From contig NZ_CP139986.1 in assembly GCF_034424175.1 (NCBI RefSeq), forward strand, positions 3,410,001-3,474,000: DNA of 64,000 bases. The letters are read 5' to 3'. This document shows, one piece after another, positions 55,669-63,457 of this stretch (its first letter is position 1; the number at the start of each line of letters is the position of its first letter). The notes beneath the pieces are model-generated. The model saw only the letters and a program-made list of their open reading frames with translations, ran no database searches and was not told where the DNA came from. This stretch comes from Kluyvera intermedia (GTDB lineage: Bacteria; Pseudomonadota; Gammaproteobacteria; Enterobacterales; Enterobacteriaceae). The position numbers were made by a program, and so were the translations under genes.

Positions 55669-55782
55669 AAATAAATCCTTTTTATGACTGTGGAAACACC
55701 AGTCTACGGCTTTCCTTTGACTGTGGAAAGCAGGGAAGCCACGCGCCGGGCGTGGATAAATATCCCGGCACTAATCTGACAT

Positions 55783-55808
55783 AGGCTGCCTAACTGGCGG
55801 CCTTTTTA
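55783..55808 (+). terminator. Left-operon terminator (tL1-like)
   Basis: AGGCTGCC pairs with GGCGGCCT (one G-U) around TAACT, then TTTTTATT. The first of several terminators N must override in this operon. Confidence 0.75.
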
Positions 55809-55832
55809 TTGGTAACTACAGAGGGTAAGAGG

Positions 55833-55994
55833 ATGGAAGGATTGCAACCGACTCAGGCCATGATAGATGCAGGAATTAAAGAACTTATCGAAAACGGTGT
55901 GGATATTGAAACCTTGTGGGGTGATATCGAAATAAGCCTTGAAGATTTGCTGTGCTTTGTATGGCAGGCGATGAAATCTGCACAAATCGAATGA
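55833..55994 (+). CDS. Small 53-residue early protein
   Basis: MEGLQPTQAMIDAGIKELIENGVDIETLWGDIEISLEDLLCFVWQAMKSAQIE: acidic and helical, with the common phage opening PTQAMIDAGI. AGAGG directly precedes ATG and GAGGG is 9 bases upstream. Terminator at its stop codon. Function unknown. Confidence 0.65.
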   Translation: MEGLQPTQAMIDAGIKELIENGVDIETLWGDIEISLEDLLCFVWQAMKSAQIE

Positions 55995-56015
55995 CCCGCT
56001 CCGGCGGGTTTTTTC
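55994..56015 (+). terminator. Left-operon terminator overlapping a stop codon
   Basis: ACCCGC-TCCG-GCGGGT then TTTTTTC; the stem begins at the last base of the preceding stop codon. Confidence 0.85.
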
Positions 56016-56148
56016 ATACCTCAGCAGCTTCTCAGAGGCTGTTCAGTTATGAAGCGGCTATCCAACCGCAATGACGCAACAGTACAAACTGGCACGGCGT
56101 CGAATGCATTTCAACGTTCAGCGGCGCGGCTTAAGCGCGGAGATGATT

Positions 56149-56358
56149 ATGAGTAATACGGAATTAGCTTTGAAGATATTCATCATTTGGTTTATTGGCG
56201 TGTTCCTGCTTGGCATTGCCATCAACTTAACGACCAAAAAGGAATACAGAAAAACACTCAAGGAACTTGCAGTGGAGCACATACGAATGACCACCGTATT
56301 TGGTGGTGTGGGCGCTGTAATTTGTGCGCTTGTCTGGATTTTATTCGAGGTGTTTTGA
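56149..56358 (+). CDS. Small two-span membrane protein
   Basis: 69 residues: MSNTELALKIFIIWFIGVFLLGIAINLTTKKEYRKTLKELAVEHIRMTTVFGGVGAVICALVWILFEVF. Spans at 9-27 and 50-67 with a charged loop. GGAG lies 6 bases before this ATG; in-frame ATGs at 56143 and 56071 are possible. Co-directional with the left operon; function unknown. Confidence 0.65.
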   Translation: MSNTELALKIFIIWFIGVFLLGIAINLTTKKEYRKTLKELAVEHIRMTTVFGGVGAVICALVWILFEVF

Positions 56359-56359
56359 A

Positions 56360-56530
56360 ATGACTATCAACCACAAGTTACTCATTCAGGCACAACAGAA
56401 AGCCCGTGCAGCACGTCAGAACGGTGACGGCGCTAAGTGGATGGAAGCCAACGAAGAGATGAAGAAAGCGGCTGGTATGCCGTGGTATCGCGGGAATGTG
56501 GCGGGAGGTACTCAGTATGGAATGGATTAA
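56360..56530 (+). CDS. Small 56-residue protein
   Basis: MTINHKLLIQAQQKARAARQNGDGAKWMEANEEMKKAAGMPWYRGNVAGGTQYGMD: basic amphipathic helices. One base after the previous stop, coupled; GAGG 10 bases upstream inside the previous gene. Its end overlaps the next start. Unknown. Confidence 0.7.
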   Translation: MTINHKLLIQAQQKARAARQNGDGAKWMEANEEMKKAAGMPWYRGNVAGGTQYGMD

Positions 56531-56729
56531 GTGCAGCGACCAGATGCCATCTAATGACCTTGATGTAACACTATTCTCACCAACTATTGGCGTTTTTAAC
56601 GGTTATTTTTGGCGCGTCCAAATTTGTAATGAATCAGTAGGGTTTTATAGCAACAGTGGTGAGCACGATGATGGATTGAAGAGTGATGTTACCCACTGGC
56701 AACCGCTTCCCAAGCCACCAACAGAATAA
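56517..56729 (+). CDS. DUF551 family phage protein
   Basis: 70 residues. MEWIKCSDQMPSNDLDVTLFSPTIGVFNGYFWR...VTHWQPLPKPP: the start W-I-K-C-S-D-x-M-P and end THWxPLPxPP define DUF551, a beta-rich domain common in lambdoid early regions. GGGAGG 8 bases before ATG. Function unknown. Confidence 0.9.
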   Translation: MEWIKCSDQMPSNDLDVTLFSPTIGVFNGYFWRVQICNESVGFYSNSGEHDDGLKSDVTHWQPLPKPPTE

Positions 56730-56800
56730 CCCCCCCTCCCTTTCCTCTCTGGCAGTCATTCAGATGCCGGGCAGCGCTTACACACAATTCAGGAGAACTC

Positions 56801-57796
56801 ATGAGCGAGTTGACCGTAATCGAAATCAAACCAGACCAGGCTCCGGCGCTTTATGTGCCAAACGGGCTTGATGCTTATCTCGAACAGATCCGACAGTTGT
56901 CTCAGGAAGTCCCTGATGTAACCACCAAAAAAGGCCGAGACCGCATTGGCAGTCTGGCCCGCGCCGTTGGCTCAAGTAAAAAGGCGATTGAGGATCCGGG
57001 CCGTGCTTATCTGAAGCACCTCAAGGAAGCAGTGAAGCCAGCAGAAGAAGAACTGCGCCGATTCACTCGTGAGTGTGATGGTATTCGCGACGCCATCCTG
57101 AAGCCTCGTGACGATTGGGAGGCAGAGCAGGAACGCATCAAGGTAGGGGAAAAAGCCAAGCGAGAATCTGAGGAACTAGCTAAGGAGATTGAACTGGCTC
57201 ACAGGGAAGCGATCCTGGATAACATCGAATATGACCGTGAACTGGCAGAGAAGAAAGCCGAAGCCGAACGCCAGCGCATTGCTCACGAAGAAGAGTTGAA
57301 ACGTCAGGCAGCGGAAAAAGCCAAGCGCGAAGCAGAAGAGAAAGCAGCGGCCGAACTGGCGGCGGCGAAGAAACGTGAAGAAGATGCGATCGCTGCAAAG
57401 GCTCAGGCTGAATTGCTGGCTAAGCAAGCACAGGAACGCGCAGAGCGGGAAGCTAAAGAGGCACAAGAGCGCACAGCAAAACTGGCGCAGGAAGCGCGTG
57501 AACAAGCTGAGCGTGAAAAGCAAGAAGCTATTGCCGCCGAGCAGCGCAAAGCTCAGGAAGAAGCGACTCGCATTAAGCGTGAGGCTGAGCAGAAAGAAGC
57601 GGCACGACTGGCAGAAGAGAAACGCATCGCTGATGAAAAGGCCAAGCGTGAAGCTGATGTTAAGCACCGCAAAGCGATCGACACAGACATTGTGAACGCG
57701 CTCACCGCAAACTCCAGCATCAGCCGTTACCAGGCTATCGAAGTACTTACCGCTCTGATGAACGGCCTGATACCACATTCCAACATTAATTACTGA
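56801..57796 (+). CDS. Long coiled-coil phage protein (TolA-like composition)
   Basis: 331 residues. Residues 1-110 form a conserved domain (MSELTVIEIKPDQAPALYVPNGLDAYLEQIRQLSQEVPDVTTKKGRDRIGSLARAVGSSKKAIEDPGRAYLKHLKEAVK). From 110 to 285 is one continuous Glu/Ala/Lys/Arg coiled coil; the end (about 290-331) is a small helical domain NALTANSSISRYQAIEVLTALMNGLIPH. The family sits next to phage recombination genes. The TolA label sometimes given comes from composition only. An architectural role in recombination is possible. Confidence 0.78.
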   Translation: MSELTVIEIKPDQAPALYVPNGLDAYLEQIRQLSQEVPDVTTKKGRDRIGSLARAVGSSKKAIEDPGRAYLKHLKEAVKPAEEELRRFTRECDGIRDAILKPRDDWEAEQERIKVGEKAKRESEELAKEIELAHREAILDNIEYDRELAEKKAEAERQRIAHEEELKRQAAEKAKREAEEKAAAELAAAKKREEDAIAAKAQAELLAKQAQERAEREAKEAQERTAKLAQEAREQAEREKQEAIAAEQRKAQEEATRIKREAEQKEAARLAEEKRIADEKAKREADVKHRKAIDTDIVNALTANSSISRYQAIEVLTALMNGLIPHSNINY

Positions 57797-57804
57797 GGTG
57801 GCTC

Positions 57805-58101
57805 ATGGCAGCGTACCACGTTCAAGACCGTATCGAGGCGCAGAACTGGACGCGCCATTATCAGCAACTGGCCCGTGAAGAGCGCGAGTCTGAACTTGCA
57901 GATGACCTTGAAAAAGGATTGCCTCAGAGCAAGCTGGAGTCGTTATGCATTGACGAATTACAGCGCCGAGGTGCTAGCCGGAAGGCAATCTCAAAGGCAT
58001 TCGACGACGACGTCGAGTTTCAGGAAAAGGCCGGAGAGTTTATCCGCCACATGGCTGAGGTAATCGCTCGCCACCAAACAGATATAGACGAGGCAAACTA
58101 A
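57805..58101 (+). CDS. Recombination-cluster protein (98 residues)
   Basis: MAAYHVQDRIEAQNWTRHYQQLAREERESELADDLEKGLPQSKLESLCIDELQRRGASRKAISKAFDDDVEFQEKAGEFIRHMAEVIARHQTDIDEAN: all-helical, charged. Lies between the coiled-coil gene and the exonuclease gene (0-bp gap to it). I recall close relatives in enterobacterial phages but no proven function; a nuclease inhibitor or accessory factor would fit the place. Confidence 0.72.
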   Translation: MAAYHVQDRIEAQNWTRHYQQLAREERESELADDLEKGLPQSKLESLCIDELQRRGASRKAISKAFDDDVEFQEKAGEFIRHMAEVIARHQTDIDEAN

Positions 58102-58923
58102 ATGAAGCCAGGTGTATACAAGGGACTTAGCGACGCTGACTACCACGCCGATCCGGCAATTGGTTCAACGTCGGTTAAGCAGGTTAGCATCAGCCCAGCA
58201 AACCTTTACTTCAACCCATTCAAAGGCAGTAAGTCTGCACATATTGGCTCTGCAATCCACTCCGTTCTACTTGAGCCGCATGCTTTCAGTGAGAGTTATG
58301 TGTTGCGTGATGACATAGCAACTCGCGCATCGAAAGAATTTAAATCACTGGCTGCCGTTCACTCGCCTGATCGCATCATCATCGGTAGCGAAGTTGAAAC
58401 CATCAAGCGGATGGTGGAAACCGCAAAAATGAATGATGACCTTACCAACTACATGGCGACAAAAGGTGATTCTGAATTATCAATGTTCGCTAAATGCCCT
58501 ACTACCGGGTTAATGCTTAAGTGTCGATTTGACCGGTTATCAGAGTCACTACCCTACCCTCTGGACGTGAAAAGTTGCCGTGATGCATCAGAGCGAGGGT
58601 TTAGTAGCGCGTTCGGTCAGTACAAATACCATATTCAGGCCGCGTTTTACCTCTACGTCCTAAAGCTCGCTACAGGCATTGAGCTTAATAACTTCGCTTT
58701 TTTCGCTATCGAGAACACCGCCCCGTACCGGAATTGTATGTACTACATCGGCGAAGAGTCTCTTGATTTGGGCCGCCGTGAAATGTGGCCAGCGCTGGAA
58801 AAAATAAAAGAATGCATGGTTGATGAGTCCGTTAAGTACGAGGGGATCGTCCTGCCATCCAACGAAATTAACGTCCCGGCATATCTGCTGGATGAAGAAT
58901 ATGACGATGAGGTAATTCTCTGA
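58102..58923 (+). CDS. PD-(D/E)XK exonuclease (RecE/ExoVIII-like)
   Basis: 273 residues. MKPGVYKGLSDADYHADPAIGSTSVKQVSISPANLYF and SAHIGSAIHSVLLEP (helix with conserved G..H) are RecE C-terminal nuclease marks. The nuclease core follows: LMLKCRFDRLSESLPYPLDVKSCRDASERGF gives the D...D-x-K pair, and YKYHIQAAFYLYVLK the QxxxY helix. It should resect double-strand ends 5'-3' to make 3' overhangs for annealing. Its partner is presumably the next gene, whose ATG overlaps the stop codon. Confidence 0.88.
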   Translation: MKPGVYKGLSDADYHADPAIGSTSVKQVSISPANLYFNPFKGSKSAHIGSAIHSVLLEPHAFSESYVLRDDIATRASKEFKSLAAVHSPDRIIIGSEVETIKRMVETAKMNDDLTNYMATKGDSELSMFAKCPTTGLMLKCRFDRLSESLPYPLDVKSCRDASERGFSSAFGQYKYHIQAAFYLYVLKLATGIELNNFAFFAIENTAPYRNCMYYIGEESLDLGRREMWPALEKIKECMVDESVKYEGIVLPSNEINVPAYLLDEEYDDEVIL

Positions 58924-59492
58924 TGGATCTTTCACGAACAATCATTCCCAAGTCAGACCAACTCAACTTTGAAGATGTCCAGAGCCTGAACATTACGGCA
59001 ACCATTAAAGCCGTTCGAGCTGGCAACTCTGAGCAGCCAGTTTTCATCGATCTAGAAGGTTATGAAGGCAGGCCATACAAGCCGTCTAAATCAATGCGAC
59101 GAGTTCTTATCGGTGGCTGGGGTGCTGATGGTCATTCATGGGTTGGTAAGTCGCTGACTCTAGCGGGTGACCCCAGCGTTAAATTTGGCGGCGTGGCTGT
59201 CGGCGGGATTAAGGTTTACGCCATGAGCGATGTTGAAGGTGATTTCTCTCTGATGCTGTCTGTGTCTCGCGGAAAGCGCCAGGAGCACCGGGTGAGAAAA
59301 CTAGAGGTGCAGAAGAAAATTACTGACCCACAAGAAATTCTCACGTGGTTTAGCGGATCCGCATTGAAGGCTGATTTGACGGTGCTTGAAACAACATACA
59401 ACAGAGCCAAGGCAGCCCTTTCTTCTCATCCAGAAGAGATGAAGAAACTCGAATCCGTTTACTCAACAAGGAAGGCGGAACTGGAGGCGTAA
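58923..59492 (+). CDS. Exonuclease partner, candidate ssDNA-binding/annealing protein
   Basis: 189 residues. MDLSRTIIPKSDQLNFEDVQSLNITATIKAVRAGNSEQPVFIDLEGYEGRPYKPSKSMRRVLIGGWGADGHSWVGKSLTLAGDPSVKFGGVAVGGIKVYAMSDVEGDFSLMLSVSRGKRQEHRV is beta-rich with a five-strand, OB-like rhythm, then a helical end. It starts within the exonuclease stop (TGATG). No RecT, Beta or Erf motif exists elsewhere in the phage, so this is the best candidate for the annealing or ssDNA-binding partner. I do not know a proven function. Confidence 0.7.
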   Translation: MDLSRTIIPKSDQLNFEDVQSLNITATIKAVRAGNSEQPVFIDLEGYEGRPYKPSKSMRRVLIGGWGADGHSWVGKSLTLAGDPSVKFGGVAVGGIKVYAMSDVEGDFSLMLSVSRGKRQEHRVRKLEVQKKITDPQEILTWFSGSALKADLTVLETTYNRAKAALSSHPEEMKKLESVYSTRKAELEA

Positions 59493-59785
59493 TGAAGTGT
59501 GACCCTTGGGAGTGGTACGAAGAGGACTTCCTCCGGGAAGTCGCCTCATCGATGACTGCTGATGATATCGGGGAGAAGCTCGACCGCACATCAAGCTCGG
59601 TATTCAACAAAGCCTCAAGGATGGGAATCAGGCTAACCGCGTTAAAGGAATGCAAGCCATGGAATCAGATTGAGGAAGAGATGATAGCTAACCTCCCCGC
59701 TAACGCCGTCGCTGACCGAACCGGTCGCAGCATCTACGCGGTACGGGCCAAGCGGTACAAGCTGAGTCGACGGGAGGCCGCATGA
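59492..59785 (+). CDS. Two-repeat helix-turn-helix protein
   Basis: 97 residues: WEWYEEDFLREVASSMTADDIGEKLDRTSSSVFNKASRMGIRL and WNQIEEEMIANLPANAVADRTGRSIYAVRAKRYKLSRR look like two copies of one Trp-anchored three-helix unit (SANT/Myb-like pattern). Start overlaps the previous stop (TAATG). Probably DNA-binding. Confidence 0.7.
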   Translation: MKCDPWEWYEEDFLREVASSMTADDIGEKLDRTSSSVFNKASRMGIRLTALKECKPWNQIEEEMIANLPANAVADRTGRSIYAVRAKRYKLSRREAA

Positions 59786-60903
59786 CTTATCAACTACACG
59801 TTGGACGCTGCGAGGAAGTACTTAAGGCAATGCCAGATAACTCTGTCGATGCGATCGTAACCGACCCGCCATACGGACTGAGCTTCATGAATCACAAATG
59901 GGATTACGACGTACCCACGGTAGAGCAGTGGAAGGAGTGCTTGCGGGTACTTAAGCCGGGCGGTCATCTGCTGGCTTTCGGTGGTTCACGAACCTATCAC
60001 CGCCTTGTCGTTAATGCAGAGGATGCCGGTTTCGAGATCCGCGACCAAATCCTCTGGATTTACGGCAGCGGTTTCCCGAAGTCACATAACTTAGATGGTG
60101 AGTTTGATGGCTGGGGTACCGCATTGAAACCCGCTCATGAGCCTATCGTCATGGCACGCAAGCCATTTAAGCAGACTGTATCCGCCAACATGTCCGAGCA
60201 TGGTACCGGAGCGATTAATATCGACGCCTGCCGGATACCAACCGGAGAGGTACTTATCGGTGGGTCTGGCGGCCTGCTTTCGCATCAGCGTGACGGTAAC
60301 GAGCCAGTTGGCGACTACGAACAGGCACCGGAGGGACGCTGGCCAGCAAACATCATTCACGACGGAAGCGATGCTGTAGTGTCAGCGTTTCCGGATGCGA
60401 AAGGCCAGCAAGGGAATTTAAAAGAAACTGGACGCGCACGTCCATCACAGGGTCGATATGGAGATATGGCTCCGCCAAAGGCGCACGTTGCCAGGGTGGA
60501 AAGTGAAAAAAGCGCCGCCAGATTCTTCTACTGCGCCAAGGTCAAACCGAAAGAGCGCGACGAAGGCCTCGAGAAATTCATCTCGACGTCAGCCAGTGAT
60601 ATGACCGGCGGACGCAAAGAGGGAAGCGTCGGAATTAACGATCCGCGCGCAGGTGCCGGACGAATCAATGGCGCTAAGAACAATCACCCTACTGTTAAGC
60701 CAATCGCTCTGATGAGCTATCTATGCAGGCTGATTACTCCGAAAGGCGGTACCGTGCTTGATCCGTGGATGGGGAGTGGCAGCACAGGTCGGGCAGCTAT
60801 CGAGGAAGGATTTAACTTCATCGGCATCGACCTGAATCCTGACTACGTGACAATCGCTTCGGCACGTATCGCACACTCCTTCAAGAAAACGGAGGCAGCA
60901 TGA
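59782..60903 (+). CDS. DNA methyltransferase (N6-adenine or N4-cytosine, beta class)
   Basis: 373 residues. Motif IV DPPY (28-31, AIVTDPPYGLSF) precedes the AdoMet motif (about 325-336, VLDPWMGSGSTGRA), the order of the beta class. Later parts GFNFIGIDLNPDY (motif II-III) follow. The middle (about 130-290) is the target-recognition region. No restriction partner or DNA-degrading neighbour is present, so it is a solitary methylase of the type phages use to guard DNA or alter gene expression. Sequence specificity cannot be read. Confidence 0.92.
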   Translation: MTYQLHVGRCEEVLKAMPDNSVDAIVTDPPYGLSFMNHKWDYDVPTVEQWKECLRVLKPGGHLLAFGGSRTYHRLVVNAEDAGFEIRDQILWIYGSGFPKSHNLDGEFDGWGTALKPAHEPIVMARKPFKQTVSANMSEHGTGAINIDACRIPTGEVLIGGSGGLLSHQRDGNEPVGDYEQAPEGRWPANIIHDGSDAVVSAFPDAKGQQGNLKETGRARPSQGRYGDMAPPKAHVARVESEKSAARFFYCAKVKPKERDEGLEKFISTSASDMTGGRKEGSVGINDPRAGAGRINGAKNNHPTVKPIALMSYLCRLITPKGGTVLDPWMGSGSTGRAAIEEGFNFIGIDLNPDYVTIASARIAHSFKKTEAA

Positions 60904-61118
60904 CACCAGAAGAAAACAACGTAGTCCGCTCACAGGGACGTAAGTGTGTAGCAGAAATTCAGCAGGCACTTAAATGCAGGCCTAAGCCGAAATGGAATGC
61001 AGTAGTGCCGCCGATTCTCAAGAAGCACCACAAGGTTATTGCCGGGCTTGGTGTTTCTCTCATTGAGTTCAATAGCATCATGGGCCGCATGCAGGGCCGT
61101 TACGGTGTCGAGTCATGA
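60900..61118 (+). CDS. Small 72-residue protein after the methylase
   Basis: MTPEENNVVRSQGRKCVAEIQQALKCRPKPKWNAVVPPILKKHHKVIAGLGVSLIEFNSIMGRMQGRYGVES. Basic; ATG overlaps the methylase stop (ATGA). A terminator follows. Unknown function. Confidence 0.72.
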   Translation: MTPEENNVVRSQGRKCVAEIQQALKCRPKPKWNAVVPPILKKHHKVIAGLGVSLIEFNSIMGRMQGRYGVES

Positions 61119-61138
61119 CCAAACTATCGCAAATCATC

Positions 61139-61162
61139 AGGGAGCTTAGAGCTCCCTTTTTA
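61139..61162 (+). terminator. Left-operon terminator
   Basis: AGGGAGCT-TAG-AGCTCCCT perfect 8-bp stem, then TTTTTATT, 20 bp past the preceding stop. Confidence 0.9.
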
Positions 61163-61204
61163 TTGCTCACATTAACTATCAATCAGACGTTCAGGGAGTG
61201 AGAA

Positions 61205-61555
61205 ATGACAGAGTTTAAAGGTACTCCGGGCAAGTGGGGGTTTACTCATAGCTCAGCAAGCGATAGCAGCACTGCGTGCATAGAAATTACATCAACGGAA
61301 TCTCTCCATGAAGTTGCCTACTTGCAGAGCACCCCATCAAACATTGGGAAATATGAGCAGACATCATTCGACAGAACGATTTCAAACGCTCACTTAATCG
61401 CTGCGGCTCCTGAACTACTCGAAGCACTGCAATGCCTGTTCGAACACTATAAAGCACTAGCTGATTCAGGCGATGCCGGTAACTGGCTACTCGAAGATGA
61501 ACCCGCAGGCAAGAAAGCCCTCCACGCCATCGCCAAAGCACTCAGTAAGGAATAG
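61205..61555 (+). CDS. Conserved phage early protein (116 residues)
   Basis: MTEFKGTPGKWGFTHSSASDSSTACIEITSTESLHEVAYLQSTPSNIGKYEQTSFDRTISNAHLIAAAPELLEALQCLFEHYKALADSG: the FKGTPGKW start and NAHLIAAAPELLEAL block are very common in lambdoid early genes. Function unknown. GGGAG about 9 bases before ATG. Confidence 0.85.
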   Translation: MTEFKGTPGKWGFTHSSASDSSTACIEITSTESLHEVAYLQSTPSNIGKYEQTSFDRTISNAHLIAAAPELLEALQCLFEHYKALADSGDAGNWLLEDEPAGKKALHAIAKALSKE

Positions 61556-61557
61556 CT

Positions 61558-61767
61558 ATGGACATTATCGATAACGCATCAACGCTTGAAGATTTGCATC
61601 GTGAAGCAGCACTGAGTATGCACCGGCTTAACCGCAACCTGGTATCTGCGGAGAAATGTAGTGATTGCAGAGATCCGCTAACTAAGGAGCGTCAAGAGGC
61701 TTCTCCCGGCTGCACGATGTGCGTTAGCTGTCAGGATGATGCAGAGAGACGGAATCGGAGGATGTGA
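61558..61767 (+). CDS. TraR/DksA-type zinc-finger protein
   Basis: 69 residues: a helical start (TLEDLHREAALSMHRLNRNL) and a four-cysteine zinc module (KCSDCRDPLTKERQEASPGCTMCVSCQDDAERR), the TraR form of DksA. Plasmid TraR binds RNA polymerase in the secondary channel and mimics ppGpp/DksA. Note the longer spacing and an extra Cys. Probably lowers host rRNA transcription during lytic growth. Confidence 0.85.
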   Translation: MDIIDNASTLEDLHREAALSMHRLNRNLVSAEKCSDCRDPLTKERQEASPGCTMCVSCQDDAERRNRRM

Positions 61768-61952
61768 TGGGAAAAATGACTTTCGTATTTGAGTATGAGG
61801 ACGGCAAGGAGCCGCTGGTTAACGCGGGGATGGAGTTTATGGGCGGGAAGATTGTAGCGGCGGCTTTTCGTGATGCTCTCGAAGATCCTGAGGTTTGTGA
61901 TGTCCCGGCTCCAGAACCTGATTGGCTGGAGAAACTACTCAACAGGTCATGA
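61767..61952 (+). CDS. Small 61-residue protein
   Basis: MGKMTFVFEYEDGKEPLVNAGMEFMGGKIVAAAFRDALEDPEVCDVPAPEPDWLEKLLNRS: acidic. ATG overlaps the previous TGA (TGATG) with GGAGG upstream. Unknown; acidic size and shape would suit a DNA-mimic inhibitor, but nothing proves it. Confidence 0.68.
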   Translation: MGKMTFVFEYEDGKEPLVNAGMEFMGGKIVAAAFRDALEDPEVCDVPAPEPDWLEKLLNRS

Positions 61953-62016
61953 CGCAACTGATAGCTAATTCACTGAGTCGGCTATTGGGTGCAAGCCGTT
62001 ATCACCTGATGTTCTT

Positions 62017-62040
62017 GCCCACTCCGGTGGGCCTTTTTTT
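62017..62040 (+). terminator. Terminator in front of xis-int
   Basis: GCCCAC-TCCG-GTGGGC then TTTTTTT (one C between). It separates xis-int from the left operon, so PL transcripts reach them only with N. Confidence 0.9.
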
Positions 62041-62054
62041 GCCTGGAGAAAACC

Positions 62055-62426
62055 ATGGAGCAATACAGCCTTACTTTAGATGAGGCCTGTGCATTTCTGA
62101 AAATATCCAGACCCACCGCGACAAACTGGATCCGCACTGGCCGACTTCAAGCAACCCGCAAAGACCCTTCCAAACCTAAATCCCCTTACCTCACCACCAG
62201 ACAGGCTTGCATTGCGGCGCTTAACTCACCGCTGCATACTGTCGATGTGAGCGCGGTGGATGCATTTAAAGAGGAAATAAAATGTCCATCTTCCGCAGAG
62301 GTGAAATCTGGTACGCCTCGTACTCGCTCCCGGGCGGGAAGCGAATTAAGGAATCTCTTGGCACAGCGGACAAGCGGCAAGCTCAGGAATTGCACGACAA
62401 GAGAAAGGCCGAACTCTGGCGAGTAG
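62055..62426 (+). CDS. xis: Excisionase (P22 Xis-like)
   Basis: 123 residues, near P22 Xis (116). SLTLDEACAFLKISRPTATNWIRTGRLQATRKDPSKPKSPYLTTRQACIAALNSPLHTV is a MerR-like winged helix closely matching my memory of P22 Xis. It directs Int to excise. Its last 145 bp overlap int in another frame, and the C-terminus in that overlap still resembles P22 Xis, so the overlap is functional, not an error. GGAG 9 bases before ATG. Confidence 0.92.
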   Translation: MEQYSLTLDEACAFLKISRPTATNWIRTGRLQATRKDPSKPKSPYLTTRQACIAALNSPLHTVDVSAVDAFKEEIKCPSSAEVKSGTPRTRSRAGSELRNLLAQRTSGKLRNCTTRERPNSGE

Positions 62427-63445
62427 ACCGGCTTGGTGATTTTCCTGACGTCTCGTTTGAAGAAGCATGCTTGCGCTGGCTGGAAGAGAAAGCAGATAAG
62501 AAGTCTCTCGACTCAGACAAGAGCCGGATCGAGTTCTGGCTGATTCATTTTGAGGGTATAAGGCTTAAGGATATTACTGAGGCGAAGATTTACGCTGCAG
62601 TAAGCAGGATGCAGAACAGGAAGGCAAAGGAGATCTGGCAGAGTAAGGTTGATGCAGCAAAGAGGAAGGGGAAGGATGTGCCTGTGTTCGAACCCAGGCC
62701 TGTAACTACCGCAACAAAGGCCAAGCACCTTGCAATGATGAAGGCGCTACTCCGTGCCGCTGAGCGCGACTGGAAGTGGCTGGAGAAAGCACCTGTTATC
62801 AAAGTTCCAGCTGTGAGAAACAAACGTGTCAGATGGCTTGAGCATGCCGAGGCCAAACGGCTTATTGATGAATGTCCGGAGCCGCTGAAGTCGGTCGTTA
62901 AGTTTGCGCTGGCAACCGGCCTTCGTCGGTCGAACATCATCAATATGGAATGGCAACAAATCGACATGCAGCGTCGTGTTGCCTGGGTGAATCCTGAAGA
63001 CAGTAAATCAAACCGCGCTATTGGCGTAGCGCTGAATGAGACTGCATGTAAGACGATCCGCTCTCAGATAGGCAACCATAGTAAATGGGTGTTCGTGCAT
63101 TTGAAATCGGGCTATCGAGGCGATGGGACATCAACGCCTTCAGTACGGAAGATGAGAGTAGACGATAACCGGGCATGGGGTGCGGCTTGTAAACGAGCGG
63201 GCATTGAAGACTTCCGCTTTCACGACCTGAGACATACATGGGCAAGTTGGCTGATTCAATCTGGAGTGCCGTTGTCAGTTCTGCAGGAAATGGGTGGATG
63301 GGAGAGCATAGAAATGGTTCGCCGATATGCTCACCTGGCACCTAGTCACCTGACCGAACACGCACGCCAAATTGACTCGATTTTTGCCGATGATGTCCCA
63401 AATATGTCCCACACGGGAAATCAGGAGAAAGCGAAAGAAGCGTAA
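62282..63445 (+). CDS. int: Tyrosine integrase (DLP12/P22-type, argU-specific)
   Basis: 387 residues, the usual length of this group. Arm-binding domain at the start (MSIFRRGEIWYASYSLPGGKRIKESLGTADKRQAQEL), core-binding helices (60-165), catalytic domain with Arg215 (ATGLRRSN), Lys242, His314 and Arg317 (FHDLRHTW), Trp340 (GGWES) and Tyr349 (VRRYAHLAP). It ends 12 bp before the attR core. In E. coli the DLP12 integrase uses the same argU locus, which fits. Confidence 0.96.
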   Translation: MSIFRRGEIWYASYSLPGGKRIKESLGTADKRQAQELHDKRKAELWRVDRLGDFPDVSFEEACLRWLEEKADKKSLDSDKSRIEFWLIHFEGIRLKDITEAKIYAAVSRMQNRKAKEIWQSKVDAAKRKGKDVPVFEPRPVTTATKAKHLAMMKALLRAAERDWKWLEKAPVIKVPAVRNKRVRWLEHAEAKRLIDECPEPLKSVVKFALATGLRRSNIINMEWQQIDMQRRVAWVNPEDSKSNRAIGVALNETACKTIRSQIGNHSKWVFVHLKSGYRGDGTSTPSVRKMRVDDNRAWGAACKRAGIEDFRFHDLRHTWASWLIQSGVPLSVLQEMGGWESIEMVRRYAHLAPSHLTEHARQIDSIFADDVPNMSHTGNQEKAKEA

Positions 63446-63457
63446 GTGTATGATTTG

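Noticed and set aside
57176..57778. 200-residue minus-strand frame opposite the coiled-coil gene
   Set aside because: Its Phe/Leu/Cys-rich sequence is the mirror of a Glu/Lys/Ala-rich coiled coil, with no ribosome site.
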